A DNA stretch of 64,000 nucleotides from Toxoplasma gondii ME49 (taxonomy: Eukaryota > Apicomplexa > Conoidasida > Eucoccidiorida > Sarcocystidae): assembly GCF_000006565.2 (NCBI RefSeq), contig NC_031471.1, forward strand, positions 2,452,441 through 2,516,440, in the 5' to 3' direction. The position numbers and the translations under genes were made by a program. Under the pieces are notes generated by a model that ran no database searches, was not told where the DNA came from, and saw only the letters and a list, made by a program, of their open reading frames with translations. Shown here in pieces: positions 1 through 13,256 of this stretch (its first letter is position 1; every line of letters begins with the position of its first letter).

Positions 1-1
1 A

Positions 2-217
2 ACAACTTGCCTTCCACGGAAGCTAACAGCTTCAGAAAGTGGTGTTGAGCTTCCACTGGGATTTGCACCCGTGGAGCTGTGCTGGACGGTGCCGGTTGAA
101 TTTGGTGTCCCAGAAGTCAAACTGAACACCGACGGAGGGCTACCACAGGCCGGGGATCCGCACGACGGAGCAAGTGATGACAGTGGCGGAAACGTTACTG
201 AAGCGAAGTACTGCTGA
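2..217 (+). CDS. possible 3' end of a coding region cut by the window edge
   Basis: One frame is open from base 2 to a TGA at 215-217 (71 codons) with no start codon, as expected for the last exon of a gene entering from the left. The end of the peptide is acidic and polar (motifs such as DPHDGASDDSGG), a composition common in Toxoplasma C-termini. I see no domain and do not recognise it. It could equally be a chance open stretch, because 72 codons without a stop is not rare at this GC content. Function unknown. Confidence 0.25.
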   Translation, partial: TTCLPRKLTASESGVELPLGFAPVELCWTVPVEFGVPEVKLNTDGGLPQAGDPHDGASDDSGGNVTEAKYC

Positions 218-3200
218 CTCTCCGAAGGAGGGCACGCGAAGGCCCCCCGTGATGCCGTTGCCTGACTGAAGGGCGAACGGGGAGGCATCGGCGCGAGTGA
301 TGGAGCAAGCGACGACGTTGAAGAGACACGCATACAGAGGGAAAGATGCATCCCACCGCTCGTTGCGTCCACCTAAACAACTTGATCCGAAGTGCATCAG
401 ACTTGGTACCCGAACGTCCGTTCCAAACTACCTTCTTATGCAATTTTATTATTGCAACCGATCGCGTGGCACATCCCTGAACGATGACACAGCTGACTTC
501 CCCTGTTTCGGCAAAAACAGTTATAACCCTTTGCACACGAAGAGAGTGGCTGCAAAGTGGAGGCTCAGTGGACGCGAGGAATATCAACAAATTGCCAACA
601 ACAAAAGAACTGACGCCTTTAATTAGGCACACTGAAAGAGAGACATGGTGGAATCCATGCATGCGGCGATACCGAAAATAGGTGACAGCCGAGAATCCGT
701 GTATGACTAAGATGTGAGGGACCGTCAACGATATGCGACGAGCCTCACGACATCTGCAGCAAACGAAAGCATCGGCAGAATGCAAGTCAAAGTTTCCGAG
801 AATGCAACTTCTAACTCTGTGCACACACGTTGATGATCACACAACTGTAGCACGAGTACCATACGTGCTACTCGCTACTGACGTCTCCGAACCGACAGGA
901 AACGGGGGAGAGTCCACGAAGACACATGATTTCCACCATATGCACAAATGGTGCCTTCATCCTGTGGTGGATTCATTTCACAGTTACAAAAGCAGAGAAC
1001 TATTTATAGACACGGGTTCAGCGTTCAACAAGCACCCTCCCGAACACAGGGGGAACAGAAAAAACAGATCAGGTCGATGTGTTTTTCTGAAAACACCTGG
1101 GTGGAACTATCACCCGAGCGCCAGCTTTCATCTGTCGCCCGCCGTCCAACTACTATCCTACAAGGGCAACAAGAACACCGCGGAGATGACACAGAAGGAA
1201 CTTGTGGTACTACAGAAAGCGACAACGTCTTCAGTGGTCCAAAATTGTCTTTGACAGCCTCTGGTATGTGTTACATTCGTCCATACAACCAGTCACAAGC
1301 GGCAAAAGCCATCTTTCCCCAAGGAAATCCAAACGTGTTCCACGAGCCAAAGTGGCGCTAGTGCCCCGACACCTTCAGGGAGAAAGGTTCCGTCACAGCG
1401 TTTTGGAAATACTGACCCCCGCTCACACTTTACTGGCAGTGTGGCTCGGAATTTGGGGAAGCTTCTCGCTCGCAGAGGTGTCACAATGAAACATGTAACC
1501 AGGGCATTCAGTATACTGCACTGCATTTTCATAGGGAAGGTGCTCAGAACATACCACAGCACTCAAAAAGTGAAACCTACCTGTAGTCTCCTCATTAGCG
1601 CACCCGTCTACACGCGCTGGATCAGAGACGGCACTCGGTCAACTGCCGAGACCACCCGTTGGACAACAGAGACGAAGGGTGGCACCGCTGGCTTGCGGCA
1701 AGCCTCCTTGACTCGCTCCTATGCGGCGGTGCTGTTAACGTGAGCCGCAATACGATTCTCCCGGTGTTCAAATCGATCCGGCCTATCACTGCGGAGCCAC
1801 CGCCACTGGCGGTCCGACTCACCAAATCCGACGCTGTTGCGAAATCCTTGCTCGCTCGATATAGTTAATGTTGGACCCGAACGTGTGTAAGGCACAAACT
1901 GGTAAAAGCGTTGAGCGCGAATCCGTCGGGCAATTAGCCGAGTGAGCTTTCGCGTGCCCGGTGGAGCAGGCCAATGGTTCTGTGTTGGGGTGCCTACGTA
2001 CAATCGGGGTGCGTCAAGCCTTTAAAAAAATGCTTCACGGTGGGACCAACATTTTCGACCAGGCGTCTCCGGTACATGTGAGGGAAAGATTACCCTCAGT
2101 CATTGTTTCGACCTCAATCTGAATGACCCTGCCAGTAGAGCGTGGCTGTCAAGGATGCTGGTTCGCCTGATGCTATTGACAGTAAATGTTTGTTTTAGGC
2201 AGGTCTCAGAAGCACATACGGCATCGTGTGTGTATGTTGCGTAGGAAGCGACCGTTTTAGAGGTGTCATTGCGACCTCAAGCGCCTGTTGTGGCACGCAC
2301 TGAACCCCTAGTTGCTAGGAGTTCCAATGCCAGGGAATGTCTCCGCCGTTTGCCTTTGGATGGTTTAATTCGAAAAAGACTGAGGTTGATGGTAAATTTC
2401 ACAAGTGTTGCAGGGAGCGAACTTCCCGGTCATGGAGCGAGAGAAGACCGCATCACTACACACCTTGCAGGTGGATGTTAGCTCTATTGTGAGGGATCGT
2501 GAAGGATTTTACGACAGTTTGCACCGCTTTTCCATACAAGGTTCTTCCACCATATTAGTTGTGGATGCCATTTACTGTCGGAGTCACGTTGCAAAGAAGT
2601 TTTAGGTTAATCGGGGGCGATTTGAGTCCGCGTCGTGATTAAAACCGAAGTCACTGTAGCAACGGGCGTTTGGGTTGGGTTGTCCGGGTCTCATGACAAG
2701 AGGGGCGACAGATATATGTCGGCGGGGAAGCAAGGTTGCGTACCGCACGCCATGCATTTGGCGGTGCAGTCAGTCAAGTCTTCGTAGAGCTCGTAGAGGG
2801 GGACTACCAGCTCTGCCAGTACAGGTGGCTGAGGGTGACGCCACCCGTCAGTCAGTGAGGCCTCAGCAAATAAGCGGCTAGCGGGTAGAATTATGTCACT
2901 GAAGAGTCATCTTTTCTGACTAGGTTTTTGTCGCCAAATCTAAGTACCAGATAACGAGTGAATGCGGCCTCGATTTTCGGGCAACTGAATTTAGGATCTC
3001 CTCAGTGCAGCGGCTGTCGCAAGAAGGGTTCAATCGTTGTTGCCGTTTAATAGTGTATACCTCGTTCTGTGACGCAGAAGACGGTACAAACTGCCCTTCT
3101 TCAGATTACCACCGACGGGGGCGACGTCGCGACGCCAGAAGTTTTGGCAATCGACGATACGAGCACGGGTAATAAACATATTTCAGTCTTCTTGCTCCAT

Positions 3201-6200
3201 AGGGGAGGACAGCGTTGGAACACCCATCGATGATGCTTTCTAGATGAGGTTTAACCCCGGTCAGGTTCGACCTTTTCTTTTTCCGGGGATCCGTTTCTGA
3301 GTTCCAACAGGGGGCACTATGCTTTTTTTCCACAGTCGGGTGACGCACTTGTCTCCTGGCGAGTGTGCCGGTTGGTGACACTGACAGGAAACCTGTTAAA
3401 TCGAATTTGAGCAGATTTGTTTCGTCTACCTCGTTGCGACCCCACCAATCGTCATGTACTCCTTATGAACACTATGTCAAGGAACCTTACTGGAGAGACG
3501 AGGGTTAAGAGGCCCGAGGAAGGGAAACGGTTCTGACGAGTGAAGACACATGACGACTCAAATCATCCATTTCCCGTTTTTCTGATGCGATGCGAAATAG
3601 GAGTTCGCACTTCCCGAGAACAGAACGATGGCTTAAAAAACCAGGTTCGCGGGACATTTCTTAATCAGTGGGAACAGAGAGCATACCTCTGTAGGCTGTA
3701 GATTCTGTTGCATTCCACGAGTGTGCGTACGCATAGCTGAAATAAACAGCTGCTTATATACGGGGATGACTTATTGCGGTGTTAAAAGAGAGAGAACTAC
3801 CCACCGCGACAAACGTACGGACACATGTTAATTTATCCGTATGTACGTGTACGGTTCGTTTTCTACTGCCTACTGAAGTAAGTCCAAGGTCTCAGATGGC
3901 ACAGAGCAGCGACATCCTAATGAATGGGTTACTCGAAATAGACTCCACGTCTCCCTTCAATACTATGCAACACGAACCAGCGGTAACCCAAAGAACGGCT
4001 GCTAAAAGACGTGAGGGTAACACTGCACCTACGATGGTAACGAAATAAGCCTAATTCACAGCGCTGGGATACCAAAGGGGATGAAGCAGAACGCGGTACC
4101 ATATATAATTCAAGCGGACAACAACGTCATTCATTTCAGCTTTCAGTTTGCCAGGCCATGACGCTCAACTTTCGTTTATACTAGCTGTGAGCGTGCAAAT
4201 GCGGTTGCAAACCGGATGTTTGGCAGTGCCCACGGCGGTAAAAGCCACCCTTGGACGCTATTTCGTTTACTTTTTCTTCCAATGGTGGGAAATTTCCTCT
4301 CTCGCCTCCTTTGACTGTGCTGCGTCTATGGCTGCACGGTCCACTCCTGAAGCGAATTTGGTGCGTTTGGATTCTTTCATCTCCTCCGGCCTCTCTCGTC
4401 TTTTCCATGGCATCACAATTAACCAGCTCTGCGGCTGGCCGCTATAAACAGCGTCACACGCCTCTCATACCAGAAAGGAAAACTTGGTCGTCCTTCTCTG
4501 AACTTCCACCCTGCACCACCTCCTGTGTAGGGGTTCTCCTCAAATGTAGATCGCAGACAGGTGATACCGAAGTTCAGTCCGGTTCCTGTAACGCTCCAAC
4601 ACCAGCTGACGGCAGCAATAGCTGCTTCAGTGGTTTTGGTTTTATCCCCATAGTGACAAAATATGTCACGCGGCAGCACTGTCGCCACTAACTTTCTACC
4701 TACTATCCGTTGGAGTGAAAAACGGAGTTTTGAAACGACCCTCAATCTGAATTGATGATCTGACGTCGCTGTCAGCGAGGATTCAAAGCACACCTTTAGC
4801 GCTAACTTCTTCGACCGACGGTCCGGTGCTACAGTGGATAGGTTCGATGCCTCAAGACAGGCACCCCCATCGCGAGGCTGTGCCTGTTGAGGGGGGCCGC
4901 GAGTCTCGTTCCTTCTCCGTCGTCAAGTTTGACAGAGAGGCCGTTTGAAGGCATTAAAGAAACATGCATCATCGTGATATGGTGCAATGTGAAGTGCTTT
5001 CTTGGTCATTCCCACCTGTCTGAGAACCTCATTACCCAATCACGGAAACGCGCAGGGGCCCGTCAGCTGGCTACAAGGAAAAAACACGCTTCTGCAGGTA
5101 TGGAGTGACACGGTCTCTACCGTGATGTCTGCCACGGTCAGGGCGACGCTTGATTTCAGTTGCCTCAGACCTGCTGATTTGTTCAGCAGGTTAAGTAAAA
5201 TTTCTGCAACGTAAGCACCCGCAGTCGAAATGTTTTGTGACCGCTCCGTTTCGACACATCCAGACAGACGATTGCCATGGGAGCGCCCGATTTATGAGAG
5301 TGACTATGTGCAGATAGAGAGAGACGAAGGAAGAAAGACACAGCCGCTACATAGATGCACATGTAATATACAAATTTCATTTATCTGGTCAGCTTCCGTC
5401 CAGTGTTCGCAATTATCTCTAAGGCGATAGATGCATCACACTGATGATGAGCTATGCCAGTATGCGACATGTTTAAGAAAGTCGCGCATCGGTCACGCGA
5501 CTTCTCTCGTCTGCTTTTTCCCTGTTGTTTTTCCTGATGTCCTGTCGCGCGCTAGCTTGTTACCCGGATGAATGCAGAAAGATTTTCGGTATGTGCCAGT
5601 CTGTTAGGTCTTCTTCACTTTCTGTCTCCGCTTGTCCTTTTCAGTTTCTCATACTTGGAACTATCTGTCTCCGGCACAGACGCGTTGTGGCGCGAGGAGC
5701 GGCTGTCTGCGTTTTTCTCTCCAAAGTCGAAGCCCTCTATTCGTCAACTGTCTGGCGCAGATAGGAACCGCTTGTGAACGCGTTCACTGATCGCGGGGTC
5801 TCCCCAGTCTTTTCTTCGGTTTTGGTGTACCTCGGAACCCGATAATTTGTCGACGCGCGTTTGTCGCGTCTTCCGCGTCCAATGGGCCGAAAGTTCCGTC
5901 GCCGGGTGCTGCGAAAAAAAGTGGAAAGGGGCTGGCGTTCCCCCGGGTCTCTTGCAGACCTGACCGAAACCTTTCATCGGTCGCTTGCCGCTGTTCCGCG
6001 GGGCTCTTTGGCTGAACCCTGTGGAATTTTTTCCTCCAGAGTGCCAACGACTTTCGTTGCGAGTTTGGATTTCCCTCTGGACGAGGGCACACAGTTTTTG
6101 AGAGCCGCGCCGGGCACGAGCCGATAGCGCCAGTCGAGAACCTGTTCAGCCCTTTCTGTTCGTTATACATATTTTTCATTCTCCGACCACGGGTCGCTTC

Positions 6201-6484
6201 TCAAACTTCCCGTCCTCAGAGCGTTCGCGGCCGCCTCATCTTCCGGCGAACCGTGTCCAGCCACGAACTGGATCCGCAAAAGATGTCAAGCGCTGCGGCC
6301 TGCGTCAACATCGAGTCACCGACTGCAATCTTGTGTGTTGCTGCGCCTCTCAGTGCTTCTTCCACTGCAGGAAAGCCCCACTGTTTCATGTCGTTGCTGT
6401 GCAAGGACCCCAGAGAAAGTTTTTTATATACGCGGACCTCGTCGTCTGCAGCCGACGCGCCTCGCCCAACAAGAACTCCTCAAA
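218..6484. other. intergenic region, no supportable gene
   Basis: Only short unconserved open frames occur on both strands, with none showing paired splice sites joining plausible peptides. The right-hand part, roughly 5500-6484, presumably holds the promoter and 5' leader of the tepsin-like gene. No RNA gene or long repeat was recognised by eye. Confidence 0.5.
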
Positions 6485-9400
6485 ATGGACAGAACTCTGC
6501 TTAATAAACTAACTTGTTCGGGAGAGGAGATGCCGGCAGGTTACCTCTACACCGAACTCGTCTCAGGCACAAATAACCTCTTTGCGCTCGTAGGGCAGTC
6601 AGCGTGTGGCACACACCCTCCGTTTCGACGGTGAGTCTGCAGGTCTTTTCTTCTTGGGCGCGGAGGACCTAAGAATCCAGACGAATGGCTTGGACTCTCT
6701 GTTGAAGACGCCTTTGTGTTTCACTCTGTACTTCACAAAGAGGCAGGTCAACCTGGACGACCTCCTGGAAGAAAAAAGTCTTCGGCGGGAGCTTGATGGT
6801 GGGTGCTGGCGGGGTGGCGTGTCTGGATGGATCTGAACTTGCCTTCCGTGGTACTCTGTCTTCTAGGCAAGTTGCTCATGACTTGTTTTTAACTCGAGTT
6901 CCAATGGTGACGGTCCGTGCGTTGTATCGCGGCGTACGCGGGGCCTGTATCGTGTCGCTGCTCCTTGAGTTGCTGTCTACTCTTTCGCACATCACGCTGT
7001 TTTTCTGTGACCTTGTGTACAAAAAACACAAGGGCGCCTTTGGGCCTGGGTACCATGCACGCTGACATCGCTGTGACGACGCGCGGTTTGGAACACTGTG
7101 GCGAGATTACCTTCGCTCCGAACTGTGTCCACCGTGGCTTCGAATTGGAGGAGCAGTTTGGAATCCGGAAAGAAGGCCTAATGAGGAGAGACGTCCAACG
7201 AGATATGAATGCACGCACGACAAAATCAAAGGGGACTACCGAAGCGCGTACATACGCATCAGTCGACGTTGGTATTTGCGTCTCAATTACGTCTTGCTGC
7301 GTATATGCGGACTCGCCTAGGCATATATGTCAGGTTCCTCTTGTGTGTACAACCCGTGTTTGTATCTGTGCGTCCTTCTCGTGGTTTTCAAGAGGCTCTG
7401 TGTCTGTGGTTTGCCTCCTGTTCTCAGAGGACATACGTCGCCGGCAGGAGTTTCTCCGGAAGATACAGTCGTGGAAATCCTTGACTTCGTTTCCCGCAAA
7501 CTTGAAAGGTCTGACAGCGACCCTTTCGTGAAGGCGAAGTGTTTGCGATTGTTGAAGCACCTCTGTGAGCGAGGCCACGAGCGTATTCGCGGCATCATTC
7601 AGCGCAGATACCTTCACCGCATCAAGGCTTGTCAGACCTACAGGTGCGTTGAAGAACTTGAGTGTTCCCCTTAAGTCTGTGCGCTGCCAATCACGACCTT
7701 TGAGCTTGATGCATTGGCATTCTTCGATTGCCACTCGCTCAGAGAGACTCTCCGACCTTTTTGTGCAACCGCGTACAGAAGTGCTTCCGTACTCTTCTCT
7801 GCAATGCAGGGGCAGTCCTTTCGAATGATGCCTGATTCCGGAAAGAACCGTCGGGTCTTTCTGGGCATTTATATTAACATCGGTGAAGCTTCGTACATCA
7901 GGCAGTGTCGCGGGGGGGTCAGTTCGTTTGTTTCGAAGCTGCGTGCAATGGAAGCTGCCGGCGCCGCGGGGACCTCCTGCTGCAACCTTTTGAGGGATTC
8001 GCGCAGTTTACGCATGTGCCCTGCATGTTTTCCTGTCTCCAGTCTTTGAAAAACGCGTTGTGTGACTAACGCGAGTTATTTTAAAGCCCGCTGCATGCTC
8101 TTTTTTCGTGCGTTGCTGACGCGCCTCCTGTGCAGAGGGCCACCCCACCCCCTCCAGGGCGATGCTCCAAGTGCAGCAGTCCGAGCGGAAGCCGACGCAT
8201 GTCTGCGGTGTCTGTATGCTCACGAGAACGGCGCGGCTGCGGCCGTGTCAACTTCCATCGAATCCACAGGGCGAATCGAAGGTTTCGGACCGGGGTCGAT
8301 GCGCGCGACTCCTGGGGCAGCAGGCGGCTACAGGGTGGAGGGACAGAGCAGTTCCGGCTCGAATTACGGCGCATACGGAGGCAGTACTCCTTCCTGGTCT
8401 GCGTCTGCTTCGTCCATGGTCGGCTTTGGAAACCCCCACTTCAGCCACGAGAAGCAGCCTTCCCGACGCGAGCAAGCGCTGCAGCTGATCTCTTCAACCG
8501 CCAGCAAAATCCTCCCGACCGCGGTCCAGGAACAGCTGCAGAAAGTCGTTACCACGGCTCTGCCTGGAGGAACGACGTCGCCCGCGTCGAGAATGGTGAG
8601 CAGACTGTGACCGCGCGGCGACGCCGCGAAGGAAACACACTCGAAACAAGGCACGAGAAACCTAAAGACAGCGACGGAGAGAGATTCAGATGCACCGCAG
8701 AGAGTGAGCTTATGAGAGCTCTGTTTGGACGGGAATACCTCTCCAGAGACAGCCACGGCAGGACACCGCACTCTCTGAGGCTGCGCAGAACGCATGTGTC
8801 TGCGACCGTCGCTGAGGGAACTGTTCAGATCCGGTTTGCCTGTGATTGATGAGTTAGCTGTAGTGCTCGTAGGAGGACACCTACCTCTGTGCTTTCCACT
8901 TGCTTCCCAGAGGAAGCTCTCTTTTCCACTGGGAACTTAGGTTTCCAGGAGGATGTCTTTCTCGATGGATTGTTTTTCCAACACTTTGTGTTTCACTTCC
9001 TCTGGGTCCTTGAAGACTCTCTCGCGGGCATCTGTCCCGTTTCCACTTCATGTCCTTTCTGTCTGCATTCTCTGTCGCCTGCCGTCTCCAGCAGGTCTAC
9101 AGTTCCGGCAGCTTCCGACCCCCCACGACTCCGCAGTACGACAGCAACGAGGGAAGTGGCTGGACTCCCTCGACTTCTTTTTCCGCTGGCTACGCTGCAG
9201 CGCCTGAAGACCGAGGCCGGTCCCTCTATGGCGCCACTGCAGGGAGGTACAGCGAGAGTGCTGGCAGTTACTGTCGGCCGAGCTTAGACAGCGTGTCTGC
9301 TCCTGCTGTCTCTTCTGTCTCCTCCGGGTCCCGCACCGCGGTGTGGGGCCCGCGCGGCGCCTCGGGCGGTGCCGCGGCGGCCGACTCAGGGCTCTTGTCT

Positions 9401-11967
9401 CCTCGGGGGGAGCGACCTGCTGTACCTGCACTCATCCAGTCGGGCGCGTACGAGAATCGCGTAGTTGAGGAGCTGCTGGTGCCATGCGGAGCGAAGCTGA
9501 CGCCGGCGCCGGCGACACTCGAGGATTTCGCGAGCAAGTGCCAGGCGCTGGACTCGCGCGTGCTCGGATGCATCATTCAGCAGAAACTGGAAGACGAGGC
9601 CGTTCCGTGGATCTCGCGCCTCCGCCTTCTGTGTGGGTGTGAGGCGCTGCTCCGGCGTGAGCGAGAGAAGGGCCAGCGCAGTCTCGCAGGATCGACGGAC
9701 AAGAGCACTGGAGAATCGGAACCCCCGACCCTGGCTGAAGTGCTCGCCGCGAACTGTCTAGAAACCGTGGAAAGGTGTATGGACACTCCGCAGCTGAAGC
9801 GCCCAGCCACAGAGGTTCTGCGTCTGCTGGAACGCGAGAAAGTCGAAGAAGGTCGACCGGGCAACCGCGTCGCCTCCGCGACGTCTAGTGGCGACAGCAA
9901 CGACGAGAGGGAAACGGCGTCTGCCGTCGATTTGCTGGATCTAGGCGACGAGAAACAGGTCGAGACGCTCGGAGCCGGAGGCCGAGCAGCTGACGAGTCT
10001 GGAGGCGATGCCCAAGACCTTCTCGATATGAGCGGCGCAGACGCGAGTCGCGCGCATGCAGGCGATGCCCACGTCCTCAATGGCATCCACCCCGCCGCAG
10101 AGAAAAAGTCTTCGCGGCCCTCCAACCAGGTAGGCAGCAATGGCGACTCTCCAGGGTTCGCTGAGAGGAGAGCCTGTTCTGGACCTGTGAACGACGGACC
10201 GTTCTGGTATATTGCTCAAAGACGAACCACTGGGTTGTCTCCTCACTGTAAGCATACGTACTTTGTCGGGACTCAAGTCGGCACACTCACTCAAAAGGCT
10301 CGTGTAGCCGTGAACAATGTTTTCCAACGCTCGTCTAAGTCGTCAGCATTTCTTCTGTCGACAACTTTCCGGGCCGTCTCAAACTTCGGGGCAACGAACG
10401 TGATGGTCTGTTCTAGTTCCTTGTGGTAAAAGAGTCGACGACTGGCGCGGCTTGCGGGACTTCCCTCTCTTCACAGTCGAAGACCAATGCAGAGATTTTT
10501 TGTCCATGTGCATGGCAACGTATGTGTTTCTTACATGCATGAACACAGAGGAGGCATTTGACTAAACAGCGCATCGCGTCTGCGGATCAGTCTGGATCGT
10601 GTGATTCGCTCCTTAGACATGTCCCTGTTGAATTGCAGTTGGTTGGGTCCCCAGTCCATCGTGAGTTTTTACGTGCTGCATGCATGCTTCCCGACGAGGG
10701 CTCGTTCACTGTGTGCTTTCCTCAGGACGACCTGCTGGACGTCCTGTCCGACGACTTCACGACTCTGTCTGTCGCTTCTGCTTGCCCGTCGAAGAATTTG
10801 TCTGCGGCGCGTTCCCAGAGCGCGCCGTCTGCCGCCTCCTCGACTGCCGCTTCCTCGTTTTTCTCCGGCCTCGTTGTGAAGGATGACAAGCAACGGAGGC
10901 GCGAAGGCGCCACAACTGCTAGAGGAGACAGCTCGCTGCTCTCTCCGACAGGACAGACCGGCCGCTCTTCTTCTGCGTCGTTGCTCCCAGAGACGGAGGC
11001 GGAGCGCGGCGGCGGCGTTCGAGTCGCTTCGGCTGTGGGGAGCAACCTGTTGTCTGCGAGTAATCCGCAGGAGATTCTGTCTCTCGACACAGTTCTCTCT
11101 TCGTCCCTCGCGGCCTCTGGACCCGTCGGCGTCAGCAGTGGCGGAGCGCCGCCCAGTTTTCGCGGGGCTTCGACGCAGGATGAGCAGGCGCGGAGAGAAC
11201 CTGTTCCGTTTCCTCTGTCTCGAACGGGAGCGCCGCCGCCGCAGCCGGAGGGCCGAGGAAATGCGGGTGGTCTCGCCTTCTCGCCGCTGCTGTTGAGCCC
11301 CGTCGGCTCCCAGAGCAGCTCCGCCCTGGGAGTCGACGTCTCCCCTGGTCCAGGCGTCAAAAGTGCACGTGACGACATGCGCCAGTTTGCAGGCCATGGC
11401 AGCCTTTTTCCGGCTTCCCTGGGTCCGCTCTCGTCCGCCTCGGCGACGCCTGCGTCGTCTGTTCGTCCGCACAGTGTGCGTGCGCCGAGCTTTCCGCCTG
11501 CCAGCACGAATCTCGCGCCTCCGCAGAGCCGAACTGCGCACCTGGATCGCTTTTTCAGCTCCACTGGCGCCAGTGCAGGCAAAACAAGACAGGTCGCCTC
11601 AGGGACCACAGGGTACGCGGCGCTTTTTCCTCAGAGTCAGCCGGGAAACACCGACATGGCTGCGACGACCGCCTCGCCGCAGTTGCTGCACGCGGCTTCT
11701 GTTACTTCTCCAGGAAGGACGGAATGGGCGAGCGGCGCGTCACATGCTGGAGGCGAAGGCGGGGCACCTTTTCCCTGGATGGGTCAACAGAGTCCTGGCG
11801 CAAACAGCGTCGCGAGAGGCGCGGCCGCCTTCGCGCCGCTCGGCGGGCCTCTTGGCCCCAAGGGGCCTTCTGCCCCTGAAACGCAGCCGGCTGCGTTGGG
11901 GACCGGCGGCGGTGTCGAGAGTCGGAATGCAGAGGCGAGAACGAAGTTTGCGTTCGTCACGAGCTAG
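6485..11967 (+). CDS. tepsin/MTV1-like ENTH-domain protein (AP-4 accessory type)
   Basis: Exons: 6485-6630, 7428-7643, 8136-8595, 9092-10129, 10726-11967; 3102 nt, 1033 residues, all junctions in phase. Start chosen at CTCAAAATGG, directly before the ENTH fold. Residues about 1-153 form the N-terminal ENTH-like domain, with the family signatures VVEILDFVSRKL, KAKCLRLLKHLCERG and GPPHPLQGDA followed by a VR-x-A helix. A Gly/Ser linker follows. Residues about 388-525 form a second helical domain (VVEELLVPCGAKLTP, LRLLCGCEALLRRE) matching the VHS/ENTH-like second domain of animal tepsin and plant MTV1. The last 500 residues are Ser/Ala/Pro/Gly-rich and probably disordered, with three DLLD motifs. 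Family members sit on AP-4-coated trans-Golgi vesicles; a coat-accessory role here is inferred from that. It is longer than animal tepsin (about 500-700 residues). The 5' boundary of exon 2 is the least certain junction. Confidence 0.8.
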
Positions 11968-13256
11968 AAGAGAAGCGCAGTTGACCTCGAGAGAAGCGGA
12001 TGGTGGCCGCGACTTACCTGCGGCTCCGAGGACGCAGTCAGATTCCAAGACAACGCTGAGAAACAAGGAGGGACGGGATCGCTGGTGGGGGTACAGCGGA
12101 AAGAAAAGGAGAGACGAGGAGAAACACACAGGAAGGCCGACAGAGAGAGAATTGGCGTGGAGAGAGACAGGGAAACTGTGAGCAAGAGAATGGACGTTTT
12201 TTCTCATGGGGCTTTGACGGGTTGTTTTCAGAAGCCAAACGAAAACGCGTCTGCATGCAGATGACGCGCAGCGGAGCGCAGTGGCCCCGTGCGCCTCGAG
12301 ACAGTTGTCAGTTCATTTCCTGCTGACACTTCGCGCAGTTACGGGAGCTGTATGGGGAATTGTGAAGGTCTGTGGAAGCGTCTTCAGCTGCATGCACACA
12401 GCAAAATGGGAGGCGCTGTCTCGTAGCAGAACAGAGAGAAGGGAAGCCCCAAAAGGGAGACTGGTGTTGCTTCTTCACATCCGCCATCCTGTTTACTTTT
12501 TTCGAAAGAGGAAGGCAGCTAAGCAGTCCCTGCACAGTTCACAGTTCCCCTCGCGAGGAACATCGTGCACAGGGATTATTGTGACGCTTCCGCTCGTATC
12601 AAAACAACGACTTTAGGCTCAAACTCAAACGTACACTTACACATCTGCAGGCATGTGAAAACGTTATACAGTTGTACACTCATTGGTAGGTTAAAACATC
12701 CACGAGCTGTCGACTGTCGGAAGCGTTGAAGAGGGATCTCTACGCGGTGCTCATCGAGAAACGCATCGTGATGACGACTTTCAAGAGACATCGAACACCA
12801 CGGAAAACTTGCGTTCGAGGTGCTCCAGGTCCCCTAACGTCATCCTCTCGAGGCTGCCTTGCAAACACGAAATCGGAGAGATTGAAAAACTCGGGTACAG
12901 CACAAGTAGTCGTCACCTGGACTATGCACGCATATATATATATATATATATATATATTCTGTCAATATAGATGTGCGAAGCATAGGCCAACGATATTTCG
13001 GAGTGTACATGGAAGCATAGTTAAGAGTGAAGATAATGCAGAAGTAGAACCAAATGAACATCGTGTAGTAGTAGGAGTTTTCCTTCCTGATGCTAGTCCA
13101 CACAGAGTGCATGGGTCAACCAATCTATACAGAAACCATTAGGAATTTGGCGATGGTCTTCTGACAGACGTTTGTTGCGTTCTAACATACTTCCTGTTCG
13201 AACGAAAAAAACTAACTACGGCAGACCGTTATAAAACCGTATGTGAGCTTTTTAAG
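11968..13256. other. intergenic region downstream of the tepsin-like gene
   Basis: Contains the probable 3' UTR of the tepsin-like gene (A/G-rich just after the stop) and a (TA)n tract near 12932-12957. The open frames here are short and show no family similarity. Confidence 0.5.
12932..12957. repeat. (TA)n microsatellite
   Basis: About 13 uninterrupted TA units between the tepsin-like gene and the next candidate gene. Confidence 0.9.

Noticed and set aside
10669..11609. Two minus-strand open frames of 290 and 295 codons
   Set aside because: Shadows of the GC-rich last exon of the tepsin-like gene; composition only (Arg/Ser or Ala/Gly-rich).
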